From positions 3,867 to 67,866 of the forward strand of contig JBKCNM010000093.1 of NCBI GenBank assembly GCA_046297395.1: DNA of 64,000 nucleotides, in the 5' to 3' direction. The notes beneath the pieces were generated by a model, which was given only the letters and a program-made list of their open reading frames with translations, searched no databases and was not told where the DNA came from. A program made the translations under genes and the position numbers. Each line of letters begins with the position of its first letter. Position 1 is the stretch's first letter. The DNA comes from JBEICQ01 sp046297395. GTDB taxonomy: Bacteria; Bacteroidota; Bacteroidia; UBA4408. Positions 32,320 through 42,107 of the stretch are shown piece after piece.

Positions 32320-35025
32320 CTATCGGATGAGGACAAGAATACCTCTTCGATCAACCACCTCTGATTTCGGATTTTTACACTGAATCCTATAATTATAAAT
32401 TCCATCCATTGCTTCTTTTCCATTGGAAATGGTTCCGTCCCATCCCTTTGTTACATCCTTGCTTTCATATATTCGTTGACCCCATCGATCAAATATTTCA
32501 ATGGAAAAATCAGAAATTCCAATGGCTACAACTTTGAAAAATTCATTATTCAGGTCACGGTTGGGTGAAAATGAATTGGGAATCCAAAGGCGAAACTCAG
32601 GATATACAATCACCTCAAAACGAAGCGTGTCTGCACAACCATTTTCATTTTTTACAACCTGCATCACCTTGTAAGTGCCGGTATCTGCGTACACATGGGT
32701 CACCTCTTTTTCTGCATACATCTTTCCGTCCCCTGTTTCAAAAATCATCATTGTTCCTCCTTTGGATGTATCTCTGAAAGTAATCGAGGGCTCAAAGATG
32801 GAGAGCGATGTAGGTCCGGGTGTGAGTCCGGTTATCGGACTGGGCATGAACTGAAGGGGAGGAGAAAGCACCAAGTCTAGTGTGTCTTTGCATCCCTTAA
32901 GTGTGATGATTTTGAGCGACGGTGAATAGGTTCCCGGTTCAGTATATTCATAAACCGGTGATGCAAGTGTGGAGCTATCTCCATCGCCAAATGTCCAAAA
33001 ATGAAGCATAGGCGTTTCTGCAAGAGATAAATTTTGAAACTGACAGATAAAGGGTGCACAGCGACTTGATGAAACTGTAAAATCGATTATAGGTCGGTTG
33101 TAAATTCTCACAGAGTCGATAATATTTTTTTCGCAACCATTTTCATACATGGTCAGTTTCACCGGAAAGATTCCGGGCTGGTTAAACACAACACCCTCAA
33201 CATCGGGGGCATTGGATTGGGAGATGTTGGCATTTGGTCCGAATTCCCATAAAAAGGAAGTGTTGGAAGAAAACACACCCTGCGCCTGAAAATTAAATTG
33301 ATTGCTATCAAAACATTGATTTACATAATTTGAATCATTGAATGGTCTGATTGATGGCGAGAGCAGCGGAAACACAAAAAAAGTATCCTGCACCGCACTC
33401 GAACAATTGTTTGTATCGGTTACAGAAAGGGTAATGGTATAACGACCTGTATCCGGAAAAGTATAGCTCGGTTCAAAGAGAACGGCAGTATCGGAATTGA
33501 TACCCTGTATTCCAAAATCCCAATGGTATGTATTGCTACCATTATCAGTTAAGTTTTCGAAATCCACTTGCAAGCCAACGCAATATTTGGTGATGTCGCC
33601 AATCTCAGGTTCGGGGATGGGATTTACATATACATCATGCGTAACCGTGTCTGAACAGATAAATTGGGAAACAATCAGTGATACCCGGTGTGTGGAATCC
33701 TCTGTGAATGTCACATTGCTGATGCTTTGCTGATTTGAAGTAAATGTGCCAGCGCCTGTGTTCACCGACCAGTTGAAGCTTGCGGAAGGATCAAACACCC
33801 CTGAAGCTGAAAATTGATAAGCATTTGTATTGAGACATTGAGGAGGGGGAACTACAAAATCAGGATCAAGTTCAGGATAAATCAAAAAGGTACCAAAAGA
33901 AGTATCTGCACATAAGGTGTTTCCATTTACAACATTGTTTGCTATCAACATTACATTGTATTGCCCGGGTGCTGGATAAGTAAATGTTGGCTCCTGAAGG
34001 GTGCTTGTATCACTGGTGCTTCCAAGGACTCCGAAATCCCAAAAAAAGCTGTTACAATTCAAGCTTTGGTTTTCAAATGAGTAGGTCAAGCCACGGCAGT
34101 AGGGATTTTGTCCGTTACCCACAGAAGACAACTGGTTGGTAATGATGGATACCGAATTGTCGCATTCCTCCACATTAAACTGAAAATCTCTTGAGACCTC
34201 ACTCAGTAAAATACCATTGCGGTATTCCTGAACACAAACAGCTACCACATACCTTCCCGGCAATGATGGATTGATAAACAACTGACCTGTTTGTGGATTG
34301 ATGCTCATGGCAGGTGAGGAAGGCATGGGACTCGCCGAATTAAAGGGGCTTACCCAATTTACAAATCCTGCAGGAGGTGGATCCGGTGGTTGTGGCATAG
34401 GGCTGGCAGTGCTTGCACCGCTATAGGGTGTGCATAAACTGTATACCAGTTGATCTCCATCCTGGTCAAAGGCAGAATGGTCAAAAGTAAAGGGTGTATT
34501 CCTGCACAAAAAAATTGGAGGTATCTGGTTAAACCGCGGACTGCTGTTGATGGTTCCTGAGGGAGGAACCCGACTGATATAGGAACTGCCCACATCCGAG
34601 GCATCAACGATATTGATGATGGAATTGTTTCTGCAACACCTGGTATAAATTAAATCATATCCATTGGCATTTGATGGCAATACAATGGTGTCTTTATACA
34701 CACCCATTTGTGTGCAAAGGTTGGGAGGAGAAAGCACGCAACCCAGATTTGTATTTTGGGAGAGCGAGGTAATCACCGGATTATAAAGCCTCAAGTCAAG
34801 ATACAGTGAGTTGCCTGTGTAAATCCCCACTGATGCAGGATTGTCGAAAGTAGCGCCGCTTGAATTACAATCGCGATAAACCCTTAATGTTACCTCATAT
34901 TGTCCATTGGGAAGTAAACGATAAAAGAGTTCACCTCCCACAAAGTGTTCTGCAAGCAATAATTTGCCATGTAACAGGATGAAGATGCCCCATAGAAATA
35001 TCCTTTTGGTTAATCGATGAGACAT
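32320..35025 (-). CDS. Large PKD-domain T9SS type B surface protein
   Basis: A 901-residue secreted protein with a signal peptide (1-25), then an N-terminal domain of about 280 residues (EHFVGGELFYRLLPNGQYEV, YRDCNSSG, TRCCRNNSI, FNVEECDNS). Several PKD repeats follow, each with a WDFG or WEFG turn and a Tyr-Pro-x-x-Gly stretch (FTYPAPGQY, YTFPDTGRY). It closes with a type B gliding-motility tail (IPNSFSPNRDLNNEF, FDRWG, WDGTISNG). T9SS export to the surface is predicted. Its N-terminal domain is closely shared with the next gene upstream (35054-37423), so the two are tandem paralogues that diverged in repeat number. Adhesion or matrix roles are typical; no enzyme motif is seen. Confidence 0.88.
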   Translation of the reverse strand: MSHRLTKRIFLWGIFILLHGKLLLAEHFVGGELFYRLLPNGQYEVTLRVYRDCNSSGATFDNPASVGIYTGNSLYLDLRLYNPVITSLSQNTNLGCVLSPPNLCTQMGVYKDTIVLPSNANGYDLIYTRCCRNNSIINIVDASDVGSSYISRVPPSGTINSSPRFNQIPPIFLCRNTPFTFDHSAFDQDGDQLVYSLCTPYSGASTASPMPQPPDPPPAGFVNWVSPFNSASPMPSSPAMSINPQTGQLFINPSLPGRYVVAVCVQEYRNGILLSEVSRDFQFNVEECDNSVSIITNQLSSVGNGQNPYCRGLTYSFENQSLNCNSFFWDFGVLGSTSDTSTLQEPTFTYPAPGQYNVMLIANNVVNGNTLCADTSFGTFLIYPELDPDFVVPPPQCLNTNAYQFSASGVFDPSASFNWSVNTGAGTFTSNQQSISNVTFTEDSTHRVSLIVSQFICSDTVTHDVYVNPIPEPEIGDITKYCVGLQVDFENLTDNGSNTYHWDFGIQGINSDTAVLFEPSYTFPDTGRYTITLSVTDTNNCSSAVQDTFFVFPLLSPSIRPFNDSNYVNQCFDSNQFNFQAQGVFSSNTSFLWEFGPNANISQSNAPDVEGVVFNQPGIFPVKLTMYENGCEKNIIDSVRIYNRPIIDFTVSSSRCAPFICQFQNLSLAETPMLHFWTFGDGDSSTLASPVYEYTEPGTYSPSLKIITLKGCKDTLDLVLSPPLQFMPSPITGLTPGPTSLSIFEPSITFRDTSKGGTMMIFETGDGKMYAEKEVTHVYADTGTYKVMQVVKNENGCADTLRFEVIVYPEFRLWIPNSFSPNRDLNNEFFKVVAIGISDFSIEIFDRWGQRIYESKDVTKGWDGTISNGKEAMDGIYNYRIQCKNPKSEVVDRRGILVLIR

Positions 35026-35053
35026 ATGGATAACATGTGCTTTTTACATGAAT

Positions 35054-37423
35054 TTATCTCAGCAGATGAACAAACCCGTTGAGCGTTTGCGGTGGCGAAA
35101 GAGGAATCTGAATGATGTAATAGTAAACACCTGAATCAGCGTTGGCACCATCCCAGGTGTTTTCCGAAGAATAATTTTCGGTTTCAAATTTTTTGTTACC
35201 CCAACGATCATATACAGTAAGCCTTGTATTCGGATAATATTCCAGATTGGCAACTATAAATTTGCTGTTTGAATTGTCTCCGTTGGGTGTAAACACATTC
35301 GGAGGATTCAAATCACAGGGCAACTTGTCGATTTCTATCGTATCCCTTGCGGTGGAGTTACAGGCATCAGTAACTGTAACAAAAAATTTACTTTTCTTCA
35401 GAAAAGTAGCTGTGGTGGTATCGCTGTTGGCTGCAAAAAAAGTGGCTTGCGGATTGTCGCTTGTCCAATTGTAGGCAAAAGAATTGGTTCCCCCTATTGC
35501 ATTTACTTTGAGCAGGTAGTTTTGGTAGGAACAAATGGCTGTATCTTTATTTAAACTCAGTTCAACAGGTCCGTATACAGGAACATCCACCTGAAAAATG
35601 ACGGAGTCTTTTCTTCCGCAGGAATCTCTTAGCGCAACTCTGAAGAGCTGGGTTTGATTGGTGGTTAGTATGAACTCCGGATCATTCACCCATGAACCAT
35701 TGTTCCAGGAGAGCAGGTATCCCGGTCTTCCTCCTCTGAAATTTGCTTTTAACTCAAGGGTATCGCCTTTACAAAGTACCTGACGGTTCCTCATGTCCGA
35801 CAAGACCAGAGAATCTTCTACAGGCACAAAAAAACCAACTGTATCAAGGGTGCTGCATCCGGTTGCAGGATTGGTGATCCTGATGGAGGCAACATAATTA
35901 CCGCTTGTAGGATATGTAAAGGAAGCATTCCTTATGATGGAGGTATCTGCCGTATTTCCGGTTCCAAAATTCCACAACACATTGCCCTGGTCTCCGGTAG
36001 CTGAAAATTGCACATTGGCACTATTGCAGTAAGGTATTTGCACAGCACCGCTGATGCTGGGCATGGGAAAAGTGGAGAAGGTGGTGGAAACAGAATCAGA
36101 ACAGGTATATTGGGTGATGACCAAAGATACTGTATGACTACCTGCTGATGGATAGGTGATGCTGCTGATGTTTTGAGAGGTTGATGATTGGTTGCCTGAA
36201 GCACCTGGCATATACCACTGAAAAGTTGCGGTAGAATCGAAAGCACCTCCGGCAATGAAGTTAAAAAGATTACCTGTCTGACACTGTGAAGCAGCAGGAT
36301 CCAGGGCAATGTCAAGCAAGGGCCTTACATGGTAAACACCTGTAGCGGTATCAGAGCACACACCGTTGCCATTGTCAAGAGAGGCAATCAGGGTTACTGT
36401 GTACAAGCCTGTGTCGGGATAAGTAAAAGTGGGAGAAAATAAATTGGATGTATCTGAATCAACCCCAGGTACTCCAAAATCCCAAAAATAAGTTTGTGTG
36501 TTGATGCTATTGTTTTGAAAAGTGATGGTGGGTCCGGAACATGAATCTATGAGGCTTGGAAAGGAAACAATTGCATTCTGACAGGCAATAACATTGAATT
36601 GAAAATCCCTTTTTGTTGTGGTGATGAGTACCCCATTGCGATACTCACTCACACATACGCCAACAACATACCTGCCTTCTGTGTTGGGTGTTCCTGTGAG
36701 TAATCCTGTAGTCGGATTAATCTGAAAAGGGACGCTTGCATCTATAGGATTGTTTGCGTCAAATCCTGCAACCCATGTTACATCAGGATAGGGCGGAGCA
36801 CTGGGTGTGCCTCCGATGGCAACGCCGTCTGAGGGCGCACAGAAGGAATAGGACAAAGAATCACCGTCTGCATCGGTGGCGGAGTGATTAAAACTCAACG
36901 GTGTGTCTTTGCAAATAAATGTAGGTGGAAACTCATTGAAAACAGCATTGCTGTTGTCAATGGAAGTATCTGCAGGCAAATTCGCCACAAAACTGCTTGA
37001 GGTGTTGTCCGGACTTTCAATATTGAGAATGTTTCCGTTTCGGCAGCAAACGGTATACATCAAACTATATCCGCCCTGCGTAGGAGGCAAGGTAATCGTG
37101 GACTGGTATACTGCCTGCTGTACACAAACATCAGTTGGTGCGATGGCACAGGGTGGCAATACCGGTTGTTCAACTGTGGTGATGACAGGATTGGGAATAG
37201 AGAAATTGTCGTACAATGTGCCATCAATGGTAAAAGCATTAAGCACTAAGGGATTGGCAAAGGGTGCTGCAGAGCTGCAGTCCCTGTATATGATGATTGT
37301 CATTGCGTACTGATCTCCACCCAAATGCTGGTAATTTACCACCCCGCCAATGATGTGAGAGGCGTTGAGTTTGATGACTGAGAGCGATAGAATGAAAACA
37401 AGATAAAGAAGGTGTTTTTTCAT
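35054..37423 (-). CDS. PKD-domain T9SS type B surface protein, paralogue of the gene downstream
   Basis: A 789-residue secreted protein. It has a signal peptide (1-21), the same N-terminal domain as the 901-residue neighbour (SHIIGGVVNYQHLGGDQYAM, IYRDCSSA, YTVCCRNGNI, FNVIACQN), PKD repeats (TYFWDFGVPG, FTYPDTGLY, VLWNFGTG) and a type B tail (PNVFTPNGDNSN, VYDRWGNKK, TWDGANAD). The start at 37423 is chosen because the hydrophobic leader begins there; nine extra upstream residues are not signal-like. It lies 28 bases from its paralogue, probably on the same transcript. Conserved YRDC and CCRN cysteines suggest a shared disulfide-linked fold. Confidence 0.88.
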   Translation of the reverse strand: MKKHLLYLVFILSLSVIKLNASHIIGGVVNYQHLGGDQYAMTIIIYRDCSSAAPFANPLVLNAFTIDGTLYDNFSIPNPVITTVEQPVLPPCAIAPTDVCVQQAVYQSTITLPPTQGGYSLMYTVCCRNGNILNIESPDNTSSSFVANLPADTSIDNSNAVFNEFPPTFICKDTPLSFNHSATDADGDSLSYSFCAPSDGVAIGGTPSAPPYPDVTWVAGFDANNPIDASVPFQINPTTGLLTGTPNTEGRYVVGVCVSEYRNGVLITTTKRDFQFNVIACQNAIVSFPSLIDSCSGPTITFQNNSINTQTYFWDFGVPGVDSDTSNLFSPTFTYPDTGLYTVTLIASLDNGNGVCSDTATGVYHVRPLLDIALDPAASQCQTGNLFNFIAGGAFDSTATFQWYMPGASGNQSSTSQNISSITYPSAGSHTVSLVITQYTCSDSVSTTFSTFPMPSISGAVQIPYCNSANVQFSATGDQGNVLWNFGTGNTADTSIIRNASFTYPTSGNYVASIRITNPATGCSTLDTVGFFVPVEDSLVLSDMRNRQVLCKGDTLELKANFRGGRPGYLLSWNNGSWVNDPEFILTTNQTQLFRVALRDSCGRKDSVIFQVDVPVYGPVELSLNKDTAICSYQNYLLKVNAIGGTNSFAYNWTSDNPQATFFAANSDTTTATFLKKSKFFVTVTDACNSTARDTIEIDKLPCDLNPPNVFTPNGDNSNSKFIVANLEYYPNTRLTVYDRWGNKKFETENYSSENTWDGANADSGVYYYIIQIPLSPPQTLNGFVHLLR

Positions 37424-37791
37424 ATTGTTGGAATTAATCTGATGCAACAATTTATATGGTTAGTGCTTGGTAATGGGTGCATCTGATTTCAAAGGTAAAA
37501 GTAGTTACCCCTTATTAATTATCCAAAAATCCAATAATTCTGAGGAATAGAATCATCGGTCAATGTTAAGGATTGAATATCTCAGAAAAATCAACCCTTA
37601 AAAAGTTTAACAATTTGTCCACTCAGAAGATGCAAGAAGGATGTTGAATTATCCGCAAACAAAGCACATAAAAAGTTCAGCCAGCCCTTTATCCGCGGCG
37701 AAAAAAAACAAACATCATGATGCATTATGGGGCATGCAAGTGAAATACAGCCCTTAGAGAGACTTAAAAACATCACCCATTCATGGGTGTA
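37424..37791. other. 368-base gene-free stretch
   Basis: No credible gene is present. A 61-residue minus-strand frame at 37591-37776 lacks family features. The left side probably holds the promoter of the 789-residue gene, with a TACCTTTG box on the minus strand at 37490-37497, 67 bases from its start, although no TTG box is at the right distance. The right end holds a hairpin that could end the 1073-residue gene. Confidence 0.6.
37763..37789 (-). terminator. Terminator candidate after the 1073-residue gene
   Basis: On the minus strand CACCCA (37789-37784) pairs with TGGGTG (37779-37774) around a TGAA loop, followed within three bases by a run of five T. It begins 2 bases past the stop at 37792. 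The stem is short. Confidence 0.45.
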
Positions 37792-40700
37792 TTACCGAAG
37801 AAGCTGCACGGTTCCTGTCAATGGTTCCACCCCCGCCTGGATAAATTGTACGATGTAGAAATAGGTACCGGCATCTACACCTGAACCATCCCAGGCCGTT
37901 TCTTCCGTGTAGTTGCTGCTTTCAAATACCATACGGCCCCAACGGTCATAAATGGTTACCAAAGCATTGGGATATTCCTTTAGACCCTTGATGATGAAAC
38001 GATTGTTCACATTGTCACCATTCGGGGTGAAAACATTTGGCGCATCCACATCGCAAGCCTTCACACGGATAAAAATGCTGGCTGTATCAAAAGTGCTGCA
38101 AATGTCCTTTACCCTCACACGATAGCGTTTACTTTCATTAATCACAACTGAATTGGTATCAAGCGTGGAAACCAAAACGGAATCAACTCCTTGTCCGGTT
38201 GACCAAATGATGTCGTAACCCAAACCAACAGCACCTCCGCTGATTGTAACGCTCAACAAGGATTTGTTACCAAAACAAGCGGCTGTATCTGGTGTAACTG
38301 TCGCTTCAAGAGGCGCATAGTTTGGAATGTTCATGGAAATACTATCCCTTGCAAGAAGTCCGCAGGTATCCTTGGCCTCAACCAGGATAACAGTGTCTTT
38401 CAACACATAATGGGTATAGTTTGGCAAAGACTGAAAACCGGCGCCCCCAAACGAATAACGAATGGCCGGTCCACCGCCTGTTGTGGTTGCATTTATTTCT
38501 ACACCATTGCCTTTACACACCACCGTTACAGGATCTCCTGCTTCAACCGTAAGAGGACTGTAATTGGGTACATTGATGGTGAATCGGGCAGTATCTGTTT
38601 GGTTGCAAATGCCTCTGGCTGCAAATGTGTAGGTGGTGGTTTGAACAGGAGAGAGGGTAACACTCAGGTTAGAAAAATTACCGGGTGACCAGTAATACAG
38701 GAAGGTAGTATTGCCATTTTGGTTTACTACTGGAGTGATTGTGATTGGCGTATTCGGGCAAATTACATCAATGTTTGCGATGGGATTTATCACCACCGGT
38801 TGAAGCGGGTTAACACCGGCAGTAACAGTTGCTGTATTGCTGGTATTGCAGGCTCCATTCACCGTAACCGTGTAAGTGGTGGTTTGAGCGGGATTCACAT
38901 TCACTGTGCTCCCCGTCAGATTCCCGGGCGTCCATGTATAGCTTAATGTGCCGTTTCCTCCAACTGCAAATGCAGAGAGCGTGATGTTATCACCCGGACA
39001 AATGGCGTTGGGGGGATTGTTGGCTGTAATCACTATGGGATTGGTGGTAACAACCGTTCTGGCAATGCTGTCGATATCTGTATAGACGGAAGTTCCACAT
39101 ACACTGTCAGTAACTGTTACATAAATGTTCCCAGTTGTGGTTCCTGCAATGTAATAGTTGGATGAGCCCTGAGCCGGACCTGCAGCGTTGTTCCATAAAA
39201 AATCAAAGTTGCCCGATCCACCAGTCACAAATGTGTTCAGGAATACCGTATCGCCCGGACAAACAGGTGTATTTTGAGGAGTGATAATCACCTGTGGGAA
39301 ATCATAATTGTCGTCAATAAAAAGGGTATCTACGGAGAGTGAATTCTGGCAGGCACTATTGTTATTTACGCTTACAATAACAGTTTCCAAGCCTTCAGGG
39401 AAGCCATCATCAACAGTAGTAATTGGAAAGGAAAGAGAGGTAATTCCTGCCGGGAAAGTAATGATGGTTGGCAATGCCGGGGTGTAATCAAAAGGAGCGA
39501 AAGCAGTTCCGCCAATCACAACATTGGCAGGGAAGGCTGCAGGTTGTGGAGAACTAAGTGTGAATGTGACTGTGGCAGACCCGCAGAGTTCATATACCTC
39601 AGAAGGGCTTATCGATACTGTTACATTCGGTGGGTTTACAATATTTACACGGATGAATCCTGTGTCAATCCCATTTGTACAGGTGTCGGTTACCACCAAA
39701 TAATACTCAGTGGTATCACCGGGACTCACAGTAATGGTGGGAGTTGTTGCCCCTGTATTCCACAAGAAATTGTAAGGGGTGTATCCACCGCTTATGATGG
39801 GTACAAGGGTAACACTTTCTCCAAGACAGATGGTGGTGTCGCTGGTATTGACAACAATCGGTGAAGGAGGAACAATCCAAAGTGTTGAACTGATGACATT
39901 AAAAACAGTACCTGAACAACTCAGCTGTTGAATATTGATGATGATGGACTCAGGACCTTCGGCAATCGCATCGCTAAAAGGATTGATGTTAATGGTAACT
40001 GTATCAACTCCGGGCAAAAACACAATTGTATCAGGAATCAGGTTGTAGTCAACACCGTTAATAGCAGTACCTAAAATCTCAATGGGAACATTAAGCGTAT
40101 CGGTATTGGTGGTTGATGGACGGATAAAACGGAAAATGCCGGGCATACATCCTTCCACAAGTGTGGTGTCTCCGTTACCGGTAGCTGCTTCAAGTACGAC
40201 AAGGTTGGATGACAAACTTTTTGCTTTTAACAATACACCGGAATCATAAGAGAAGTCGCCTGCATCTGCAATGGCAATTTTGAGGTGATAAGTTTGACCG
40301 CATTGCACAATGGCTCTTGCCCTCAGCACAGTGGTGATGCCATCAAATACGAGTTCAGTGTTAGAGGCATTGTCAACATACAAGGAGTCATTGGAGTTTT
40401 CCCATGCGCAACTTGAATTGGAATCGCCTCCATTGATGTTGTAAATAGAAACAGGGATGTTGGTGTTGGTAATCAGAGCGATATTTTCTGCATTGTTAAG
40501 AAAAGGACCATTGATTCCCGGGCCACTCAAAAACATACCGAATCCATCATTGTATTCACATACAAATTCAGGATATTCCTCTGAACCAAAAACATATTCA
40601 AACTGAATGGTATCACCTTGCGGCACAAAATCAAACTCAAGAATCGCAGGATCGTTGGCTGAAATACCGGGATTATTTGTTTGAATGATATCTGCAATAT

Positions 40701-41013
40701 CCTGATCCTGTGGGGTATTTTGCTGGTTCTGGATGGTGCTGGAAGAAAATGTTGAACTCGGGGCGGCAATGTCTGCGGCATCTCCGGTACTTAATACGAT
40801 GCCACTATCAATACCAAAACTGGTGAACCCTGAGAATTTGGCAATCTGCCTCGTAGAATCCCCCTGAAACTGAACATTTGTTACGGTGATACCTTGTCCC
40901 AGAAATACTTGCTGTACACACTGGGCAGGGGTGAGTGTGTTGTCAATGGTTTGAGCCTCTGAACCCAGTCCAAAAAAAACCAAGCCCAACAAACAAAAGA
41001 GAATCTTTTTCAT
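37792..41013 (-). CDS. Choice-of-anchor L and Ig/PKD-like T9SS type B surface protein
   Basis: A 1073-residue secreted protein. A signal peptide (1-20) precedes a choice-of-anchor L-type domain (about 24-275: STGDAADIAAPSSTFSSSTI, FEYVFGSEEYPEFV, NDGFGMFLSGPGI, IADAGDFSYDSGVLLKA). Calx-beta-like segments (GTAINGVDYNLIPDTIVF) and a series of Ig/PKD-like repeats opening with GDTVFLNT or GDNITLSA follow. The end is a type B sorting tail (APNVFTPNGDNVNNRF, YDRWGRM, WDGSGVDAG). Export to the surface by the T9SS is predicted. The calcium-binding Calx-beta type implies a stalk or adhesin. Tail and repeat style are close to the 789-residue product, so all three large genes in 32320-41013 are likely related. 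Confidence 0.85.
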   Translation of the reverse strand: MKKILFCLLGLVFFGLGSEAQTIDNTLTPAQCVQQVFLGQGITVTNVQFQGDSTRQIAKFSGFTSFGIDSGIVLSTGDAADIAAPSSTFSSSTIQNQQNTPQDQDIADIIQTNNPGISANDPAILEFDFVPQGDTIQFEYVFGSEEYPEFVCEYNDGFGMFLSGPGINGPFLNNAENIALITNTNIPVSIYNINGGDSNSSCAWENSNDSLYVDNASNTELVFDGITTVLRARAIVQCGQTYHLKIAIADAGDFSYDSGVLLKAKSLSSNLVVLEAATGNGDTTLVEGCMPGIFRFIRPSTTNTDTLNVPIEILGTAINGVDYNLIPDTIVFLPGVDTVTININPFSDAIAEGPESIIINIQQLSCSGTVFNVISSTLWIVPPSPIVVNTSDTTICLGESVTLVPIISGGYTPYNFLWNTGATTPTITVSPGDTTEYYLVVTDTCTNGIDTGFIRVNIVNPPNVTVSISPSEVYELCGSATVTFTLSSPQPAAFPANVVIGGTAFAPFDYTPALPTIITFPAGITSLSFPITTVDDGFPEGLETVIVSVNNNSACQNSLSVDTLFIDDNYDFPQVIITPQNTPVCPGDTVFLNTFVTGGSGNFDFLWNNAAGPAQGSSNYYIAGTTTGNIYVTVTDSVCGTSVYTDIDSIARTVVTTNPIVITANNPPNAICPGDNITLSAFAVGGNGTLSYTWTPGNLTGSTVNVNPAQTTTYTVTVNGACNTSNTATVTAGVNPLQPVVINPIANIDVICPNTPITITPVVNQNGNTTFLYYWSPGNFSNLSVTLSPVQTTTYTFAARGICNQTDTARFTINVPNYSPLTVEAGDPVTVVCKGNGVEINATTTGGGPAIRYSFGGAGFQSLPNYTHYVLKDTVILVEAKDTCGLLARDSISMNIPNYAPLEATVTPDTAACFGNKSLLSVTISGGAVGLGYDIIWSTGQGVDSVLVSTLDTNSVVINESKRYRVRVKDICSTFDTASIFIRVKACDVDAPNVFTPNGDNVNNRFIIKGLKEYPNALVTIYDRWGRMVFESSNYTEETAWDGSGVDAGTYFYIVQFIQAGVEPLTGTVQLLR

Positions 41014-41036
41014 GCTGTAAATCAGTTTGCAAGGTA

Positions 41037-41062
41037 CAAAAATATCATATAAAGGGAATCAA
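41037..41062 (-). promoter_or_regulatory. Promoter candidate for the 1073-residue T9SS gene
   Basis: On the minus strand TTG (41062-41060) and TATTTTTG (41044-41037) are 15 bases apart, close to the consensus. The start at 41013 follows 23 bases after the second box. A new promoter is expected here because a strong terminator lies just upstream at 41121-41148. Confidence 0.35.
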
Positions 41063-41120
41063 TAACGCCGCCGCAGCCAAATCCTGAGGGAGTGCAGGCA
41101 GTATAAGAATATCATGTATT

Positions 41121-41148
41121 AAAAAAAAGGGGGAGCATTGGCTCCCCC
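41121..41148 (-). terminator. Strong rho-independent terminator ending the 49380-41172 run
   Basis: GGGGGAGC (41129-41136) pairs perfectly with GCTCCCCC (41141-41148) around a 4-base loop, and eight A on the left are the U-tract on the minus strand. It starts 24 bases past the stop at 41172. Confidence 0.92.
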
Positions 41149-41171
41149 TGAAATGATTGATTTTTTCTTTC

Positions 41172-42107
41172 TTATTGCCTGATAAAAGGTCTCTGCAAAG
41201 GCGCTGAGCGGGCAGACTCCAATCGCAGCAGATAAGCACCCGGAGGGAGCTCCGCAACACCCAGTCTGGAAATTCCGGACATCAGTCCACCTGATTGCCA
41301 GAGCTTACCGGAAACATCCATGATGCTGTAACGATTGTAATGTGCTGCCACTTCCACTTGCAGGTTTTCGGTAACAGGATTGGGATACAAAGAGAAGGAT
41401 TCTTTGCTGATGTCCCGAAGGCCAACATAGCCGGAAAACGCCAAGGCATCAACCCAAAGTATTGACCCTACCTGAGGATAATCTTCACTGCTGGATGAAA
41501 ACCAAATCTGGCAACTGTCTGGCATGGTATTCATAAACGCACTGTCGTATACCAGTGTCACGGATCGCTGGGTATAAGCGGACAATGGGCCGGTGATAAG
41601 GTCAAAACCTTCCGCCACAATATCCTGAGAGGTTCCATTCCATTTTGTTAAAGCTACATAGCAATAGGCAGAATCTCCATTTGCCGGGCTGTATTTTGCC
41701 TGAAAAGAAAGTGTTTGCGGACGGGAGGTAAAAGGATATCCGGGCACAACTTTTACAGGAGGTGTTTGTGCAAGAGAAAAGGTGGTGGAACCGGCGAAAC
41801 AGATGCCGAGCACATCAGGAAAATTATTTGTGTCAGGATTCGTAACAAGAGACACGGTAGTTAACTTGAGAGAAAAATTTCCCTGATGGTTGTCGGGCGC
41901 ACTCGCTGAGACAGCAGAAGTTGGATTTCCACTTCCAATCAGCGGCGCCGCAAGCAAATTAGCCGTCACCCAGCCGATAGGCTGTTGAGGTTCACCTGCT
42001 ATGGAACTCCCCCAGTTTTCAAATCCGGGATTTGGAATGGTTTGGGCGAAACCAAGAGTACCAATCATGGTAAAGGCAAATAGTAGTACTTGTTTCTTCA
42101 TGTTCAT
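41172..42107 (-). CDS. T9SS type A sorting-domain protein with galactose-binding-like N-terminal domain
   Basis: A 311-residue secreted protein with a signal peptide (1-21, ending GFAQ). An N-terminal beta-sandwich starts TIPNPGFENWGSSIAGEP and runs to about residue 225 (ILWVDALAFSGYVG), a shape typical of carbohydrate- or lipid-binding jelly-roll domains in Bacteroidota. The type A tail is LYPNPVTENLQVEV ... PPGAYLLRLES. Export by the T9SS is expected. The start overlaps the preceding stop by ATGA, so it is the last gene of the POT/thioredoxin operon, just before a strong terminator. Confidence 0.82.
   Translation of the reverse strand: MNMKKQVLLFAFTMIGTLGFAQTIPNPGFENWGSSIAGEPQQPIGWVTANLLAAPLIGSGNPTSAVSASAPDNHQGNFSLKLTTVSLVTNPDTNNFPDVLGICFAGSTTFSLAQTPPVKVVPGYPFTSRPQTLSFQAKYSPANGDSAYCYVALTKWNGTSQDIVAEGFDLITGPLSAYTQRSVTLVYDSAFMNTMPDSCQIWFSSSSEDYPQVGSILWVDALAFSGYVGLRDISKESFSLYPNPVTENLQVEVAAHYNRYSIMDVSGKLWQSGGLMSGISRLGVAELPPGAYLLRLESARSAPLQRPFIRQ

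Noticed and set aside
37591..37776. 61-residue open frame in the long intergenic stretch
   Set aside because: No signal peptide, repeats or family features; cysteine-rich by chance; region also holds promoter and terminator signals.
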